This document shows positions 1-5,642 of a stretch of 6,658 nt of DNA, piece after piece; within the stretch, counting starts at the first letter, position 1; every line of letters starts with the position of its first letter. Location: assembly GCA_903918705.1 (NCBI GenBank), contig CAIXFP010000766.1:1-6658 (forward strand), written 5' to 3'. The notes beneath the pieces are model-generated. The model had not been told where the DNA came from and did no database searches. It saw nothing but the letters and a program-made list of their open reading frames with translations. The stretch comes from an uncultured Pseudomonadota bacterium. GTDB taxonomy: Bacteria; Pseudomonadota; Gammaproteobacteria; Burkholderiales; Thiobacillaceae. The position numbers and the translations under genes are program-made.

Positions 1-165
1 AACAGCACGTTGCGGTGCAACATTGAACGCCACGACCCCGGTGCCCATGAAGGGCTCAATCCACGTCCCATTGAAATCAGTGGGAATGATGCTCTTAATC
101 CAGGGGACCAGCTTTGTTTTGATTCCTTGTGACTTGATGGGCGGGATGCCGACCTTGGGGGTCAT
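1..165 (-). CDS. ecoRVM: EcoRV-type DNA adenine methyltransferase, N-terminal part (runs off window)
   Basis: This is the first 55 codons of the modification methylase of a type II restriction-modification system. It would methylate adenine in the recognition site using S-adenosylmethionine, protecting the host from the adjacent nuclease. I translated it by hand from ATG at 165-163. Residues 8-18 (PPIKSQGIKTK) form the conserved N-terminal patch of Dam/D12-class methylases. Residues 37-43 (EPFMGTG) are the FxGxG SAM-binding motif I. Both segments closely match M.EcoRV as I remember it (about 298 residues), so most of the gene, including the catalytic DPPY motif, lies outside the window. The start codon overlaps the endonuclease stop as ATGA. 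An AAGGA at 180-176 is a slightly distant ribosome binding site. A general D12-class orphan methylase is unlikely given the R partner next door. Confidence 0.9.
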   Translation of the reverse strand, partial: MTPKVGIPPIKSQGIKTKLVPWIKSIIPTDFNGTWIEPFMGTGVVAFNVAPQRAV

Positions 166-1034
166 TTTTTACCATTCCTTTTTTTTACAACCAAGGATAG
201 ATCGCCGTTTTTGTATTCCACAAATTCCTGGAGTGTGGAAATATTTTTTGTTCCACCTTTTTCGTCCTGGATGGTGATCTTCCTATAGTTCATCCAGTAC
301 TCATCAAACCAGTGTTCGCCAAGTTTGGAAAACATGCCGTGACCACTGATTATGTCGACAATGTTGTTGATGCTGCCTATGTTCGCAGTATTGCCGCTGC
401 CGCCTTTGTCACTTGCGATTTTCCATTTCTCAGTAACAAAGAATTGAAAATTTCTTGCAACCGAGGCGATGGAGTGAAGTTCACTGATGGTGGTGGATCG
501 TGTTTCATCTATGGTTGCTCCATCCGCTCTGTCATATATGATGCCAAGGCAAAAATGCCCCGAGTAAGAACCGTAGGGAAATTGTATATTCTTGCCGCTG
601 GTTCTGTTCTCAAAATATTCGCCATGCGAGCCGAGGGTGAATCCGTTGCAAAGGTGCGGCTTCTTCGGGTTTCGATACGTGGTCTTGAAGTCGACGGCAA
701 ACCTTACGGATTCATCGCTGGATTTGACAAACGATATGTCCGGATAATAATTCTGATGCTCGGCAAGAATGACCTTGTAGCCTTGAGTTTGCGCGAACTC
801 GATGATTTTAGGGAAAAGATGGATCTCCAGTATTTTGGAGACAATCTTGGTGTCGGATGAAATGGTGTAAACGTTCTTGAAAATGTCAATAAACCCCTTG
901 ACCGTCCATTGCCCATCATTAGTACTGATATGTGACTTTAATCCGGCGACGAAAGTTTCAAGCGCTCTTGCGAATGTTTCTTTCTCCGTCATATTGGCCA
1001 CCGTTCGACATGTGCTGTTTGCATTCTTGCTCAT
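162..1034 (-). CDS. ecoRVR: EcoRV-like type II restriction endonuclease
   Basis: This homodimeric nuclease probably cleaves unmethylated GATATC; the target is inferred from similarity. Numbered from ATG at 1034 (290 residues), E70, D99 (in YYPD), D115 and K117 (in VDFK) match EcoRV E45, D74, D90 and K92 with identical spacing (29, 16 and 2 residues). H93-Q94-N95 corresponds to the minor-groove Q-loop. G212-SGNTANIGSI corresponds to the base-reading R-loop (GSGNTTNIGSI in EcoRV). The protein is longer than EcoRV (245 residues), mainly at the N-terminus and with a lysine-rich C-terminus. The ATG at 1034 shares one base with the pyrB stop (TGATG), and a GGGGA sits just upstream. ATG at 992, preceded by GGTGG, would give 276 residues and is a serious alternative. 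A TTG at 1037 is also in frame. The gene is AT-rich compared with pyrB, suggesting transfer. No disrupting mutation is visible. Confidence 0.93.
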   Translation of the reverse strand: MSKNANSTCRTVANMTEKETFARALETFVAGLKSHISTNDGQWTVKGFIDIFKNVYTISSDTKIVSKILEIHLFPKIIEFAQTQGYKVILAEHQNYYPDISFVKSSDESVRFAVDFKTTYRNPKKPHLCNGFTLGSHGEYFENRTSGKNIQFPYGSYSGHFCLGIIYDRADGATIDETRSTTISELHSIASVARNFQFFVTEKWKIASDKGGSGNTANIGSINNIVDIISGHGMFSKLGEHWFDEYWMNYRKITIQDEKGGTKNISTLQEFVEYKNGDLSLVVKKRNGKK

Positions 1035-1984
1035 CAATTCCCCGCCAATATGCTCATCACCGCCATGCGCACGGCAATGCCGAAGGTGACCTGGGAGAGG
1101 ATCACCGCTTGCGGGCCGTCGGCCACTTCGGAGTCGATTTCCACACCCCGGTTCATCGGGCCGGGGTGCATGACGATGGCGTCGGGCTTGGCAAAGCGCA
1201 GCTTGTCGACGGTGAGGCCCCAGTGCTTGTAGAACTCGCCGGCGGAGGGCAGGCGGGCGCCCTGCATGCGCTCGTTCTGCAGGCGCAACATCATCACCAC
1301 ATCCACGTCCTTCAGGCCCTGGTCCATGCGGTGGTAGACGTGCACGCCCAGGTTGTCCACGTCCCGTGGCAACAGGGTCTTGGGCGCCACCACCCGCACT
1401 TCCGGGCAGCCCAGGGTGGTGAGGCCGTGGATTTGCGAACGGGCCACCCGCGAGTGCAGCACGTCGCCGACGATGGCCACCCGCAGGTTGTGGAAGCCGC
1501 CCTTGAAGTGGCGGATGGTGAACATGTCCAGCAGGCCCTGGGTGGGATGGCTGCTGCGGCCATCGCCGGCGTTGACCACGTGGATGTGGGGGGCGACGTG
1601 GCGGGCGATCAGGTGGGCGGCGCCGGCGGCGGCGTGGCGCACTACGAACATGTCGGCGTGCATGGCCGAGAGGTTGGCCACGGTGTCCAGCAGGGTCTCG
1701 CCCTTGCTTTGCGACGAGGAGCCGACGTTGAGGTTGACCACGTCGGCGGACAAGCGTTTGGCGGCGATTTCGAAGGTGGTGCGGGTGCGGGTGGAGTTCT
1801 CGAAGAACACGTTGAACACCGCCTTGCCGCGCAGCAGAGGCACCGATTTCACATCCCGCTCGCCCACCGCGACGAAGGAGGCGGCGGTGTCGAGTATTTG
1901 CGTGAGGATGCGCGCGGGCAGGCCATCCAGTGTCAACAGGTGGCGCAGGCGGCCATCGTCGGTCAGCTGCAGGTTGTTCTTCAT
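1034..1984 (-). CDS. pyrB: Aspartate carbamoyltransferase, catalytic chain
   Basis: This enzyme condenses carbamoyl phosphate with L-aspartate to N-carbamoyl-aspartate, the committed step of de novo pyrimidine synthesis in the cytoplasm. The 316-residue protein is full length. The carbamoyl-phosphate loop is at 62-72 (ENSTRTRTTFE). The SxxKGE loop with the active-site lysine is at 91-96, HPTQ at 146-149, and the HPGPMNRG aspartate-domain signature at 273-280. Its ATG overlaps the pyrR stop as ATGA, indicating translational coupling. The C-terminus (ending SILAGN) looks natural, so the adjacent foreign genes have not damaged it. In related genomes pyrB is, to my knowledge, commonly followed by a pyrC-type dihydroorotase. 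Here an endonuclease gene begins on the last base of its reading frame. No regulatory pyrI gene is visible. Confidence 0.97.
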   Translation of the reverse strand: MKNNLQLTDDGRLRHLLTLDGLPARILTQILDTAASFVAVGERDVKSVPLLRGKAVFNVFFENSTRTRTTFEIAAKRLSADVVNLNVGSSSQSKGETLLDTVANLSAMHADMFVVRHAAAGAAHLIARHVAPHIHVVNAGDGRSSHPTQGLLDMFTIRHFKGGFHNLRVAIVGDVLHSRVARSQIHGLTTLGCPEVRVVAPKTLLPRDVDNLGVHVYHRMDQGLKDVDVVMMLRLQNERMQGARLPSAGEFYKHWGLTVDKLRFAKPDAIVMHPGPMNRGVEIDSEVADGPQAVILSQVTFGIAVRMAVMSILAGN

Positions 1985-2478
1985 GGGCGCCGCTCCAGCG
2001 TGAAGCCCAGGGTGCCGTCGCCGGCGCGGTTGAGGGCGATGTTTTCGTGTTCCGCCAGGTCCAGATGGGCGCCGACGAAATCCGGGCAGATGGGCATCTC
2101 CCGGCCGCCCCGGTCCACCAGCACCGCCAGGCGAATGGCGGCGGGACGGCCGTAATCGAAGAGGACGTTCATGGCGGCGCGGATGGTGCGGCCGGTGTGG
2201 AGCACGTCGTCGATCAGGAGGACACGGCGGCCTTCCATGTCGAAGGGGATGTCCGACGGCTTCACTTGCGGGTGCAGGCCGATGCGGGAGAAGTCGTCGC
2301 GGTAGAAGGAAATGTCCAGCACCCCGCGCGGCAGGTTGCGGCCCAGTCGTTCGATCAGGGCGTCCATCACCCAGACGCCTCCGGTGTGGATGCCGATCAG
2401 GGCCAGATCCGGCCCCAGCGTGGGGGCGATCTGGTCCGCCAGGCGGGCGATGAGTTGTTCAGGAGAGGGCAGGGGCAT
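1981..2478 (-). CDS. pyrR: PyrR-type bifunctional pyrimidine regulator / uracil phosphoribosyltransferase
   Basis: This is a 165-residue type I phosphoribosyltransferase fold protein. Residues 86-98 (VLLIDDVLHTGRT) form the PRPP-binding loop. Residues 59-62 (YRDD) and 120-127 (LVDRGGRE) are further PyrR signatures. In Bacillus, PyrR binds UMP/UTP and attenuates pyr mRNA, with a side activity making UMP from uracil and PRPP. In proteobacteria the RNA-binding role is less certain, so function here rests on family and on its place directly before pyrB. The ATG at 2478-2476 lies inside the 3' end of ruvX (20-base overlap), with purine-rich sequence upstream. The stop overlaps the pyrB start. I see no attenuator hairpin, and the tight overlaps leave little room for one inside the operon. 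Confidence 0.93.
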   Translation of the reverse strand: MPLPSPEQLIARLADQIAPTLGPDLALIGIHTGGVWVMDALIERLGRNLPRGVLDISFYRDDFSRIGLHPQVKPSDIPFDMEGRRVLLIDDVLHTGRTIRAAMNVLFDYGRPAAIRLAVLVDRGGREMPICPDFVGAHLDLAEHENIALNRAGDGTLGFTLERRP

Positions 2479-2887
2479 GGTCGAAGTGGTCCTGAAGGAT
2501 TTGTTGGGCGGCGACGCTGTCTTCCACGGCGCGGCGGCCGGCGGCTTTCACCCCGGCCTCGCGCAGGCGGGCATCGGCCTCCACCGAGGTGAGGCGTTCG
2601 TCCACCAGGGTGACGGGCAGGTTGTAGCGGCCATGGAGCTGGTTGGCGAAGCGGCGGGCGCGCCGGGTGAGTTCGTGTTCCTCGCCGTCCAGGGAGAGGG
2701 GCAGGCCGGCCACCAATTGGCTTGGCCGCCATTCCGCGATGAGGGCGGCGATGCGGGCGAAGCGGGGGTCGTTGGCTTCGCCGCGGATGACTTCCAGGGG
2801 GTGGGCCATGCGGGTTTCCCAATCGCCGACGGCGACGCCGATCTTGCTGGTGCCGAAGTCGAAGGCCAGGACGGTGCCCTGTTTCAT
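2459..2887 (-). CDS. ruvX: Putative pre-16S rRNA nuclease, YqgF/RuvX family
   Basis: This RNase H-fold protein is implicated in 5' maturation of pre-16S rRNA; the older Holliday-junction resolvase label was predicted from structure. It has 142 residues, normal for the family. The first strand carries D10 in LAFDFGTSKIGVAVGD (7-22). GLPLSLDG is at 61-68 and VDERLTS, containing E97, at 95-101. The C-terminal acidic residue is D123 in VEDSVAAQQIL. I chose ATG at 2887 because the family motif starts a few residues later and the ATG overlaps the yqgE stop as ATGA. A longer frame opening at 3052 only adds low-complexity arginine/glycine-rich shadow sequence. The yqgE-ruvX pairing is widespread in proteobacteria. 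Confidence 0.95.
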   Translation of the reverse strand: MKQGTVLAFDFGTSKIGVAVGDWETRMAHPLEVIRGEANDPRFARIAALIAEWRPSQLVAGLPLSLDGEEHELTRRARRFANQLHGRYNLPVTLVDERLTSVEADARLREAGVKAAGRRAVEDSVAAQQILQDHFDHAPALS

Positions 2888-3444
2888 GCGTGCCCGGCGT
2901 CTTCCGAAAGCATGGCCAGGTCGATGCCCAGGAGGTGCATGGCGGCGTTGAAACGGTCCTTGGCGGCGAAGGCGAAGATCACCTGGGGGTCCGCCGGCAC
3001 GGTCAGCCAGGCGTTCTGCTTGATCTCGTCCTCCAGTTGCCCCGGCCCCCAACCGGCGTAACCCAGGGTGACCAGGATTTCGGCGGGGCCTTCGCGGCGG
3101 GCGGTGGCTTCCAGGATGTCCTTGGAGGTGGTCAGCCCCACCCGGTCGTTCACCGACAAGGTCGAGCCCCAGGTGCCCACCGGCCGGTGCAGGACGAAGC
3201 CGCGTTCCACTTGCACCGGACCGCCGTAATAGACCGGTTCCTGTTTCAGTTGCTCGTCGATGAGGTCGAGTCCGATCTGGCTGAACAGGCTTTCCAGGTT
3301 GAGTTCGATGGGCCGGTTCACCACCACACCCAAGGCGCCCTGGTCGCCGTGATCGCAGATATAGGTCAGCGTGCCGGCGAAGTTGGGGTCCAGCATCTTG
3401 GGCATGGCGATCAAAAAATGGTCGGTGAAATTGGCGTTATCCAT
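2884..3444 (-). CDS. yqgE: UPF0301 (YqgE/AlgH family) protein
   Basis: This is a conserved cytoplasmic protein of unknown biochemical function (DUF179), 186 residues, typical length. Family signatures are HFLIAMP at 9-15, DHGDQGALGVVVNRP at 31-45, YYGGPVQVERGFVLHRP at 72-88, LTTSKDIL at 104-111, and GYAGWGPGQLEDEI at 128-141 followed by N144/W146. The AlgH name comes from a proposed alginate regulator in Pseudomonas, which should not be transferred here. It is the first gene of the minus-strand operon and overlaps ruvX by four bases. The ATG at 3444 fits the usual short N-terminus before HFLIAMP. A GGA about ten bases upstream is a weak ribosome binding site. Confidence 0.95.
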   Translation of the reverse strand: MDNANFTDHFLIAMPKMLDPNFAGTLTYICDHGDQGALGVVVNRPIELNLESLFSQIGLDLIDEQLKQEPVYYGGPVQVERGFVLHRPVGTWGSTLSVNDRVGLTTSKDILEATARREGPAEILVTLGYAGWGPGQLEDEIKQNAWLTVPADPQVIFAFAAKDRFNAAMHLLGIDLAMLSEDAGHA

Positions 3445-3469
3445 GGGGTGCGTCCGTTAGGTGCGAGGG

Positions 3470-3475
3470 ATTGTA
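3470..3475 (-). promoter_or_regulatory. Possible -10 box for the yqgE-ruvX-pyrRB operon
   Basis: Read on the minus strand this is TACAAT, one mismatch from TATAAT, 25 bases before the yqgE ATG. No convincing -35 box lies 16-18 bases further upstream (the sequence there is CTCTGG), so the call rests on one hexamer in the right place. Confidence 0.25.
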
Positions 3476-3943
3476 ACCCTGCCCGGCGGCCGCCAGAGTC
3501 GGCCTTGGGCTCAGCCCGAGAGTGGTTTCGCCTTCGGTCTGTGCTATTGCCACACGCCAACCTGAGAAGGGTGTTTAAGCCGTGTGACGGGTGCATTGCA
3601 CGTCAGGAATCGACACGGATAACCGGGTTCGCTGCCGGAAGAAGCCGGCCACCTACTTGAATTCATCCGGTGAGTGTCGGCGCCTCACGGGAGGCACCAT
3701 GCTGCCGCCTGCCCGTATTGGCGCGAGCCGCAGCTGCCGCCCACGCCCTCCGGCAGCTACCGGCAAGCGGTTGGCGTATGAGGGTATGCACCGCGGGCAC
3801 CAGCGTCACCCGCCTCGGTTTGAAACGACGGCTCATTGGCCGTTGCTGCCGTTCACCAAGAGTTGGTGGACGATGGCCCTGAAGGTCAGCTTTCCAAATT
3901 CGTGGATTTCCGCCTTTTTTGCTCTGAGCTGACATACGTCACC
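3476..3943. other. Gene-poor stretch between yqgE and the metal repressor promoter
   Basis: I find no protein here that I recognise. The frames that stay open are arginine/proline-rich, as expected for GC-rich non-coding DNA. It contains several short GC-rich hairpins: 3504-3520 (7 bp with one G-T pair, 3-base loop), 3634-3649 (GCCGG/CCGGC, 6-base loop), 3682-3695 (GCCTC/GAGGC, 4-base loop) and 3793-3813 (GCGGG/CCCGC). Only a short T-run at 3915-3920 resembles part of a terminator, and it has no stable stem directly before it. The stretch may be the worn flank of the inserted efflux cassette. Confidence 0.5.
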
Positions 3944-3973
3944 TTGCAACTCCATAGCGCAGCCTTGTATCCT
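3944..3973 (+). promoter_or_regulatory. Probable promoter of the rcnR-rcnA pair
   Basis: TTGCAA at 3944-3949 (4/6 to the -35 consensus) and TATCCT at 3968-3973 (4/6 to the -10 consensus) are separated by 18 bases, with the ATG 24 bases after the -10 box. The -10 box coincides with the left arm of the putative operator, the geometry expected for steric repression. Neither hexamer is strong. Confidence 0.45.
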
Positions 3974-3986
3974 ACCCCCCAGGATA
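3968..3986. promoter_or_regulatory. Putative CsoR/RcnR-family operator
   Basis: TATCCT-A-CCCCCC-AGGATA is a perfect 6-base inverted repeat flanking an A plus C6 core. RcnR-type operators, as I recall them, are TACT-N-C6-AGTA (written TACT-G6-N-AGTA on the other strand), so core and symmetry match while the arms differ. It overlaps the likely -10 box and ends 11 bases before the repressor start. The AGGATA arm is repeated at once (AGGATAGGATA, 3981-3991). The AGGA at 3986-3989 probably doubles as the ribosome binding site. Confidence 0.75.
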
Positions 3987-3997
3987 GGATACCTAGC

Positions 3998-4267
3998 ATG
4001 ACGGCACATACCTCACACCCCGAAATCATCAAACGCCTGAAGAGAGCTGAAGGCCACCTTAAGGGCATCATCACCATGCTTGAAGCAGAGCGCGGCTGCC
4101 TGGACATCGCCCAGCAACTCCAGGCGGTCGAAAGCGCTATCGGCAACGCCAAGAAGGCTTTGGTACATGACCATATCGGCCATTGCCTTGCTGAGGCGGT
4201 GCGAGCAGGCACGCAGAACGCGGACGACACCATCCGCGAGTTCAAAGCCATCACAAAATATCTCTAG
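3998..4267 (+). CDS. CsoR/RcnR-family metal-responsive transcriptional repressor
   Basis: This is an all-helical, tetrameric DNA-binding protein of 89 residues that should release its operator on binding metal, here most likely nickel or cobalt given the exporter gene nine bases downstream. The core RLKRAEGHLKGI (13-24) is the family signature. Candidate ligands are C34, H59 and C63, aligned with CsoR Cys-His-Cys positions; E. coli RcnR has Cys-His-His there plus an N-terminal His3. H4 and H7 could supply the extra N-terminal ligand used by nickel sensors. The Cys-His-Cys set resembles copper sensors and the cyanobacterial nickel sensor InrS, so ligand identity alone does not fix the metal. 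I chose ATG 3998 because it lies just after operator and AGGA. An in-frame ATG at 3836 would add 54 unrelated residues translated from promoter DNA. It is probably autoregulated. Confidence 0.9.
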   Translation: MTAHTSHPEIIKRLKRAEGHLKGIITMLEAERGCLDIAQQLQAVESAIGNAKKALVHDHIGHCLAEAVRAGTQNADDTIREFKAITKYL

Positions 4268-4276
4268 GGCCTCGCC

Positions 4277-5401
4277 ATGACCGAGTTTTCTATCCTGTTG
4301 CAACAAGGTGCCAGCAATGCCTGGCTGTTCATTCCAAGCGCCATATTGCTGGGTGCCCTGCATGGCCTCGAACCGGGCCACTCCAAGACCATGATGGCCG
4401 CCTTCATCGTCGCGGTGCGCGGCACAATGACACAAGCGGTCTTGCTGGGACTATCGGCAACGGTCTCTCACACGGCGGTGGTGTGGGTCATCGCCCTGGG
4501 CGGGATGTACTTCGGCCAGAAGTGGAATGCGCAAACGAGCGAGCCCTACCTACAAGTAGCGTCCGCCGTGCTGATGGTTGCTGTGGCACTGTGGATGATT
4601 TGGCGGACGTGGCAGCAGCAGCGCACCTGCTTTCACGATCACAGCCATGACCACGATCACCACCACGATGAGGTCAAGCGCATCGACACCGGTCACGGCA
4701 TCGTCCGGTTGGAGGTGTTCGAGACTGGCGTACCGCCACGCTTTCGCTTGTTCCACGAAAGCCGACACGGCCATGTCTGGACAGCCGACCAGGTGAGAAT
4801 CGAGACAGAGCGGACAAACGGCAGCCGCCAGCTATTCACCTTCATCCAGCGCGACGGCTTCGTCGAATCGGAGCAGGAGATTCCCGAACCGCATAAGTTT
4901 GTCGCCCGTCTGCGTTTGGGTCATGAGCACCACAGCCATGACTATGACGTGGAATTCGTCGAGCACGACCACCATCAACACGCCATCAAGGACTATGAAA
5001 GCTTGGACATATCGGCTCCGGGTTACCAAGACCCCCACGAACTGGCCCACGCCAACGACATTCGCCACCGTTTCGCCAATAGAGAAGTGACAACCGGGCA
5101 GATCATCCTGTTCGGACTTACGGGCGGACTCATTCCCTGCCCCGCCTCCGTCACCGTGCTGCTGCTGTGTCTGCAACTCAAGCAGATCGCCCTTGGTGCA
5201 ACGCTGGTCCTGTCTTTCAGCATCGGCCTGGCGCTAACCATGGTGACATCGGGCGTACTCGCCGCCCTGAGCGTCAACCACATTGCCAAACGCTGGAGCG
5301 GCTTCGGCGAGTTCGCCCGAAAGGCGCCGTATTTCTCCAGCGCCCTGATCCTGTTGGTGGGTTTCTATGTGGGCTATCAAGGCGTGAACACCTTGACTTA
5401 G
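4277..5401 (+). CDS. rcnA: RcnA-type nickel/cobalt efflux protein with extra His-rich domain
   Basis: This inner-membrane NicO-family exporter for Ni2+/Co2+ has 374 residues, against about 274 in E. coli RcnA. The N-terminus (MTEFSILLQQG, then FIPSAILLGALHGLEPGHSK at 18-37) nearly matches E. coli RcnA, including the HxxxPGHSK metal motif. The second half carries FGLTGGLIPCPASVTVLL (279-296) and AKRWSGF (337-343). Six membrane segments are likely: about 14-32, 53-77, 90-110, 275-298, 306-331 and 351-370. Between segments 3 and 4 lies a long hydrophilic insert. It has a His/Asp run at 120-130, a beta-rich part at 139-212, a second His patch at 216-235, then the RcnA-like AHANDIRHRF at 257-266. 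The gene follows the repressor by nine bases, with AGGG at 4266-4269 as ribosome binding site. No rcnB-like gene follows. Confidence 0.93.
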   Translation: MTEFSILLQQGASNAWLFIPSAILLGALHGLEPGHSKTMMAAFIVAVRGTMTQAVLLGLSATVSHTAVVWVIALGGMYFGQKWNAQTSEPYLQVASAVLMVAVALWMIWRTWQQQRTCFHDHSHDHDHHHDEVKRIDTGHGIVRLEVFETGVPPRFRLFHESRHGHVWTADQVRIETERTNGSRQLFTFIQRDGFVESEQEIPEPHKFVARLRLGHEHHSHDYDVEFVEHDHHQHAIKDYESLDISAPGYQDPHELAHANDIRHRFANREVTTGQIILFGLTGGLIPCPASVTVLLLCLQLKQIALGATLVLSFSIGLALTMVTSGVLAALSVNHIAKRWSGFGEFARKAPYFSSALILLVGFYVGYQGVNTLT

Positions 5402-5419
5402 GTCACAATTGCAGACCTA
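5399..5419. repeat. Short inverted repeat at the rcnA stop codon
   Basis: TAGGTC and GACCTA form a 6-bp stem around a 9-base loop and include the rcnA TAG. No T-run follows, so this is not a convincing intrinsic terminator. Confidence 0.3.
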
Positions 5420-5642
5420 TGAATGTTCCTTGACTCCTCTACAAGTCTTGGCAGTGATTTGACAGTCTGTTGAGTCGACTTTGAGACTGTCGCCGTAGAC
5501 GCCTGTGCTGCCAATCATGGCCGAGACTGCCCGCTATGTGTGCCCCCGATTGCTGACGTTCACGCCAACTTGGCGTCATGGCTTGGCAGTCTGAAATAGC
5601 CGATGTTCCGCCAATCACTAGCTTTATCTCGACCTGAACTAC
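5420..5642. other. Gene-free stretch downstream of rcnA
   Basis: I see no coding sequence here. It holds a nested dyad (5461-5491), a second small palindrome (ACGCCA/TGGCGT at 5562-5576, 3-base loop) and two direct copies of CTTGGCAGT (5447-5455 and 5582-5590, starts 135 bases apart). The density of short repeats suggests the end of a mobile element or a recombination scar, but I cannot match it to a known element. Confidence 0.4.
5461..5491. repeat. Nested 31-bp dyad
   Basis: GACAGTCT at 5461-5468 is exactly complementary to AGACTGTC at 5484-5491. Centred between them is the perfect palindrome AGTCGACT at 5473-5480. No T-run follows, which argues against a rho-independent terminator and leaves a protein-binding or element-end site as possibilities. 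Confidence 0.55.

Noticed and set aside
312..860. A 182-codon plus-strand frame within the endonuclease region
   Set aside because: It is antisense to a clear EcoRV homologue with correct catalytic spacing and shows no domain of its own.
932..2155. A 407-codon open frame on the plus strand
   Set aside because: It lies antisense to pyrB, which has full family motifs. The plus translation is His/Val/Gly-rich codon-shadow sequence with no recognisable domain.
2888..3052. N-terminal extension of ruvX to a start at 3052
   Set aside because: The added residues resemble no RuvX and overlap yqgE deeply. The ATG at 2887 fits the family and makes an ATGA overlap.
3610..3650. tRNA T-arm-like stretch around GGGTTCG
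   Set aside because: The stem and loop lengths are wrong, and no acceptor, D or anticodon arms can be fitted around it.
3836..3997. Longer repressor starting at 3836
   Set aside because: It would translate the promoter and operator. Family members begin near MTAHTSHPE, and AGGA precedes the ATG at 3998.
5399..5419. Intrinsic terminator for rcnA
   Set aside because: The stem is only 6 bp with a 9-base loop and no following T-run.
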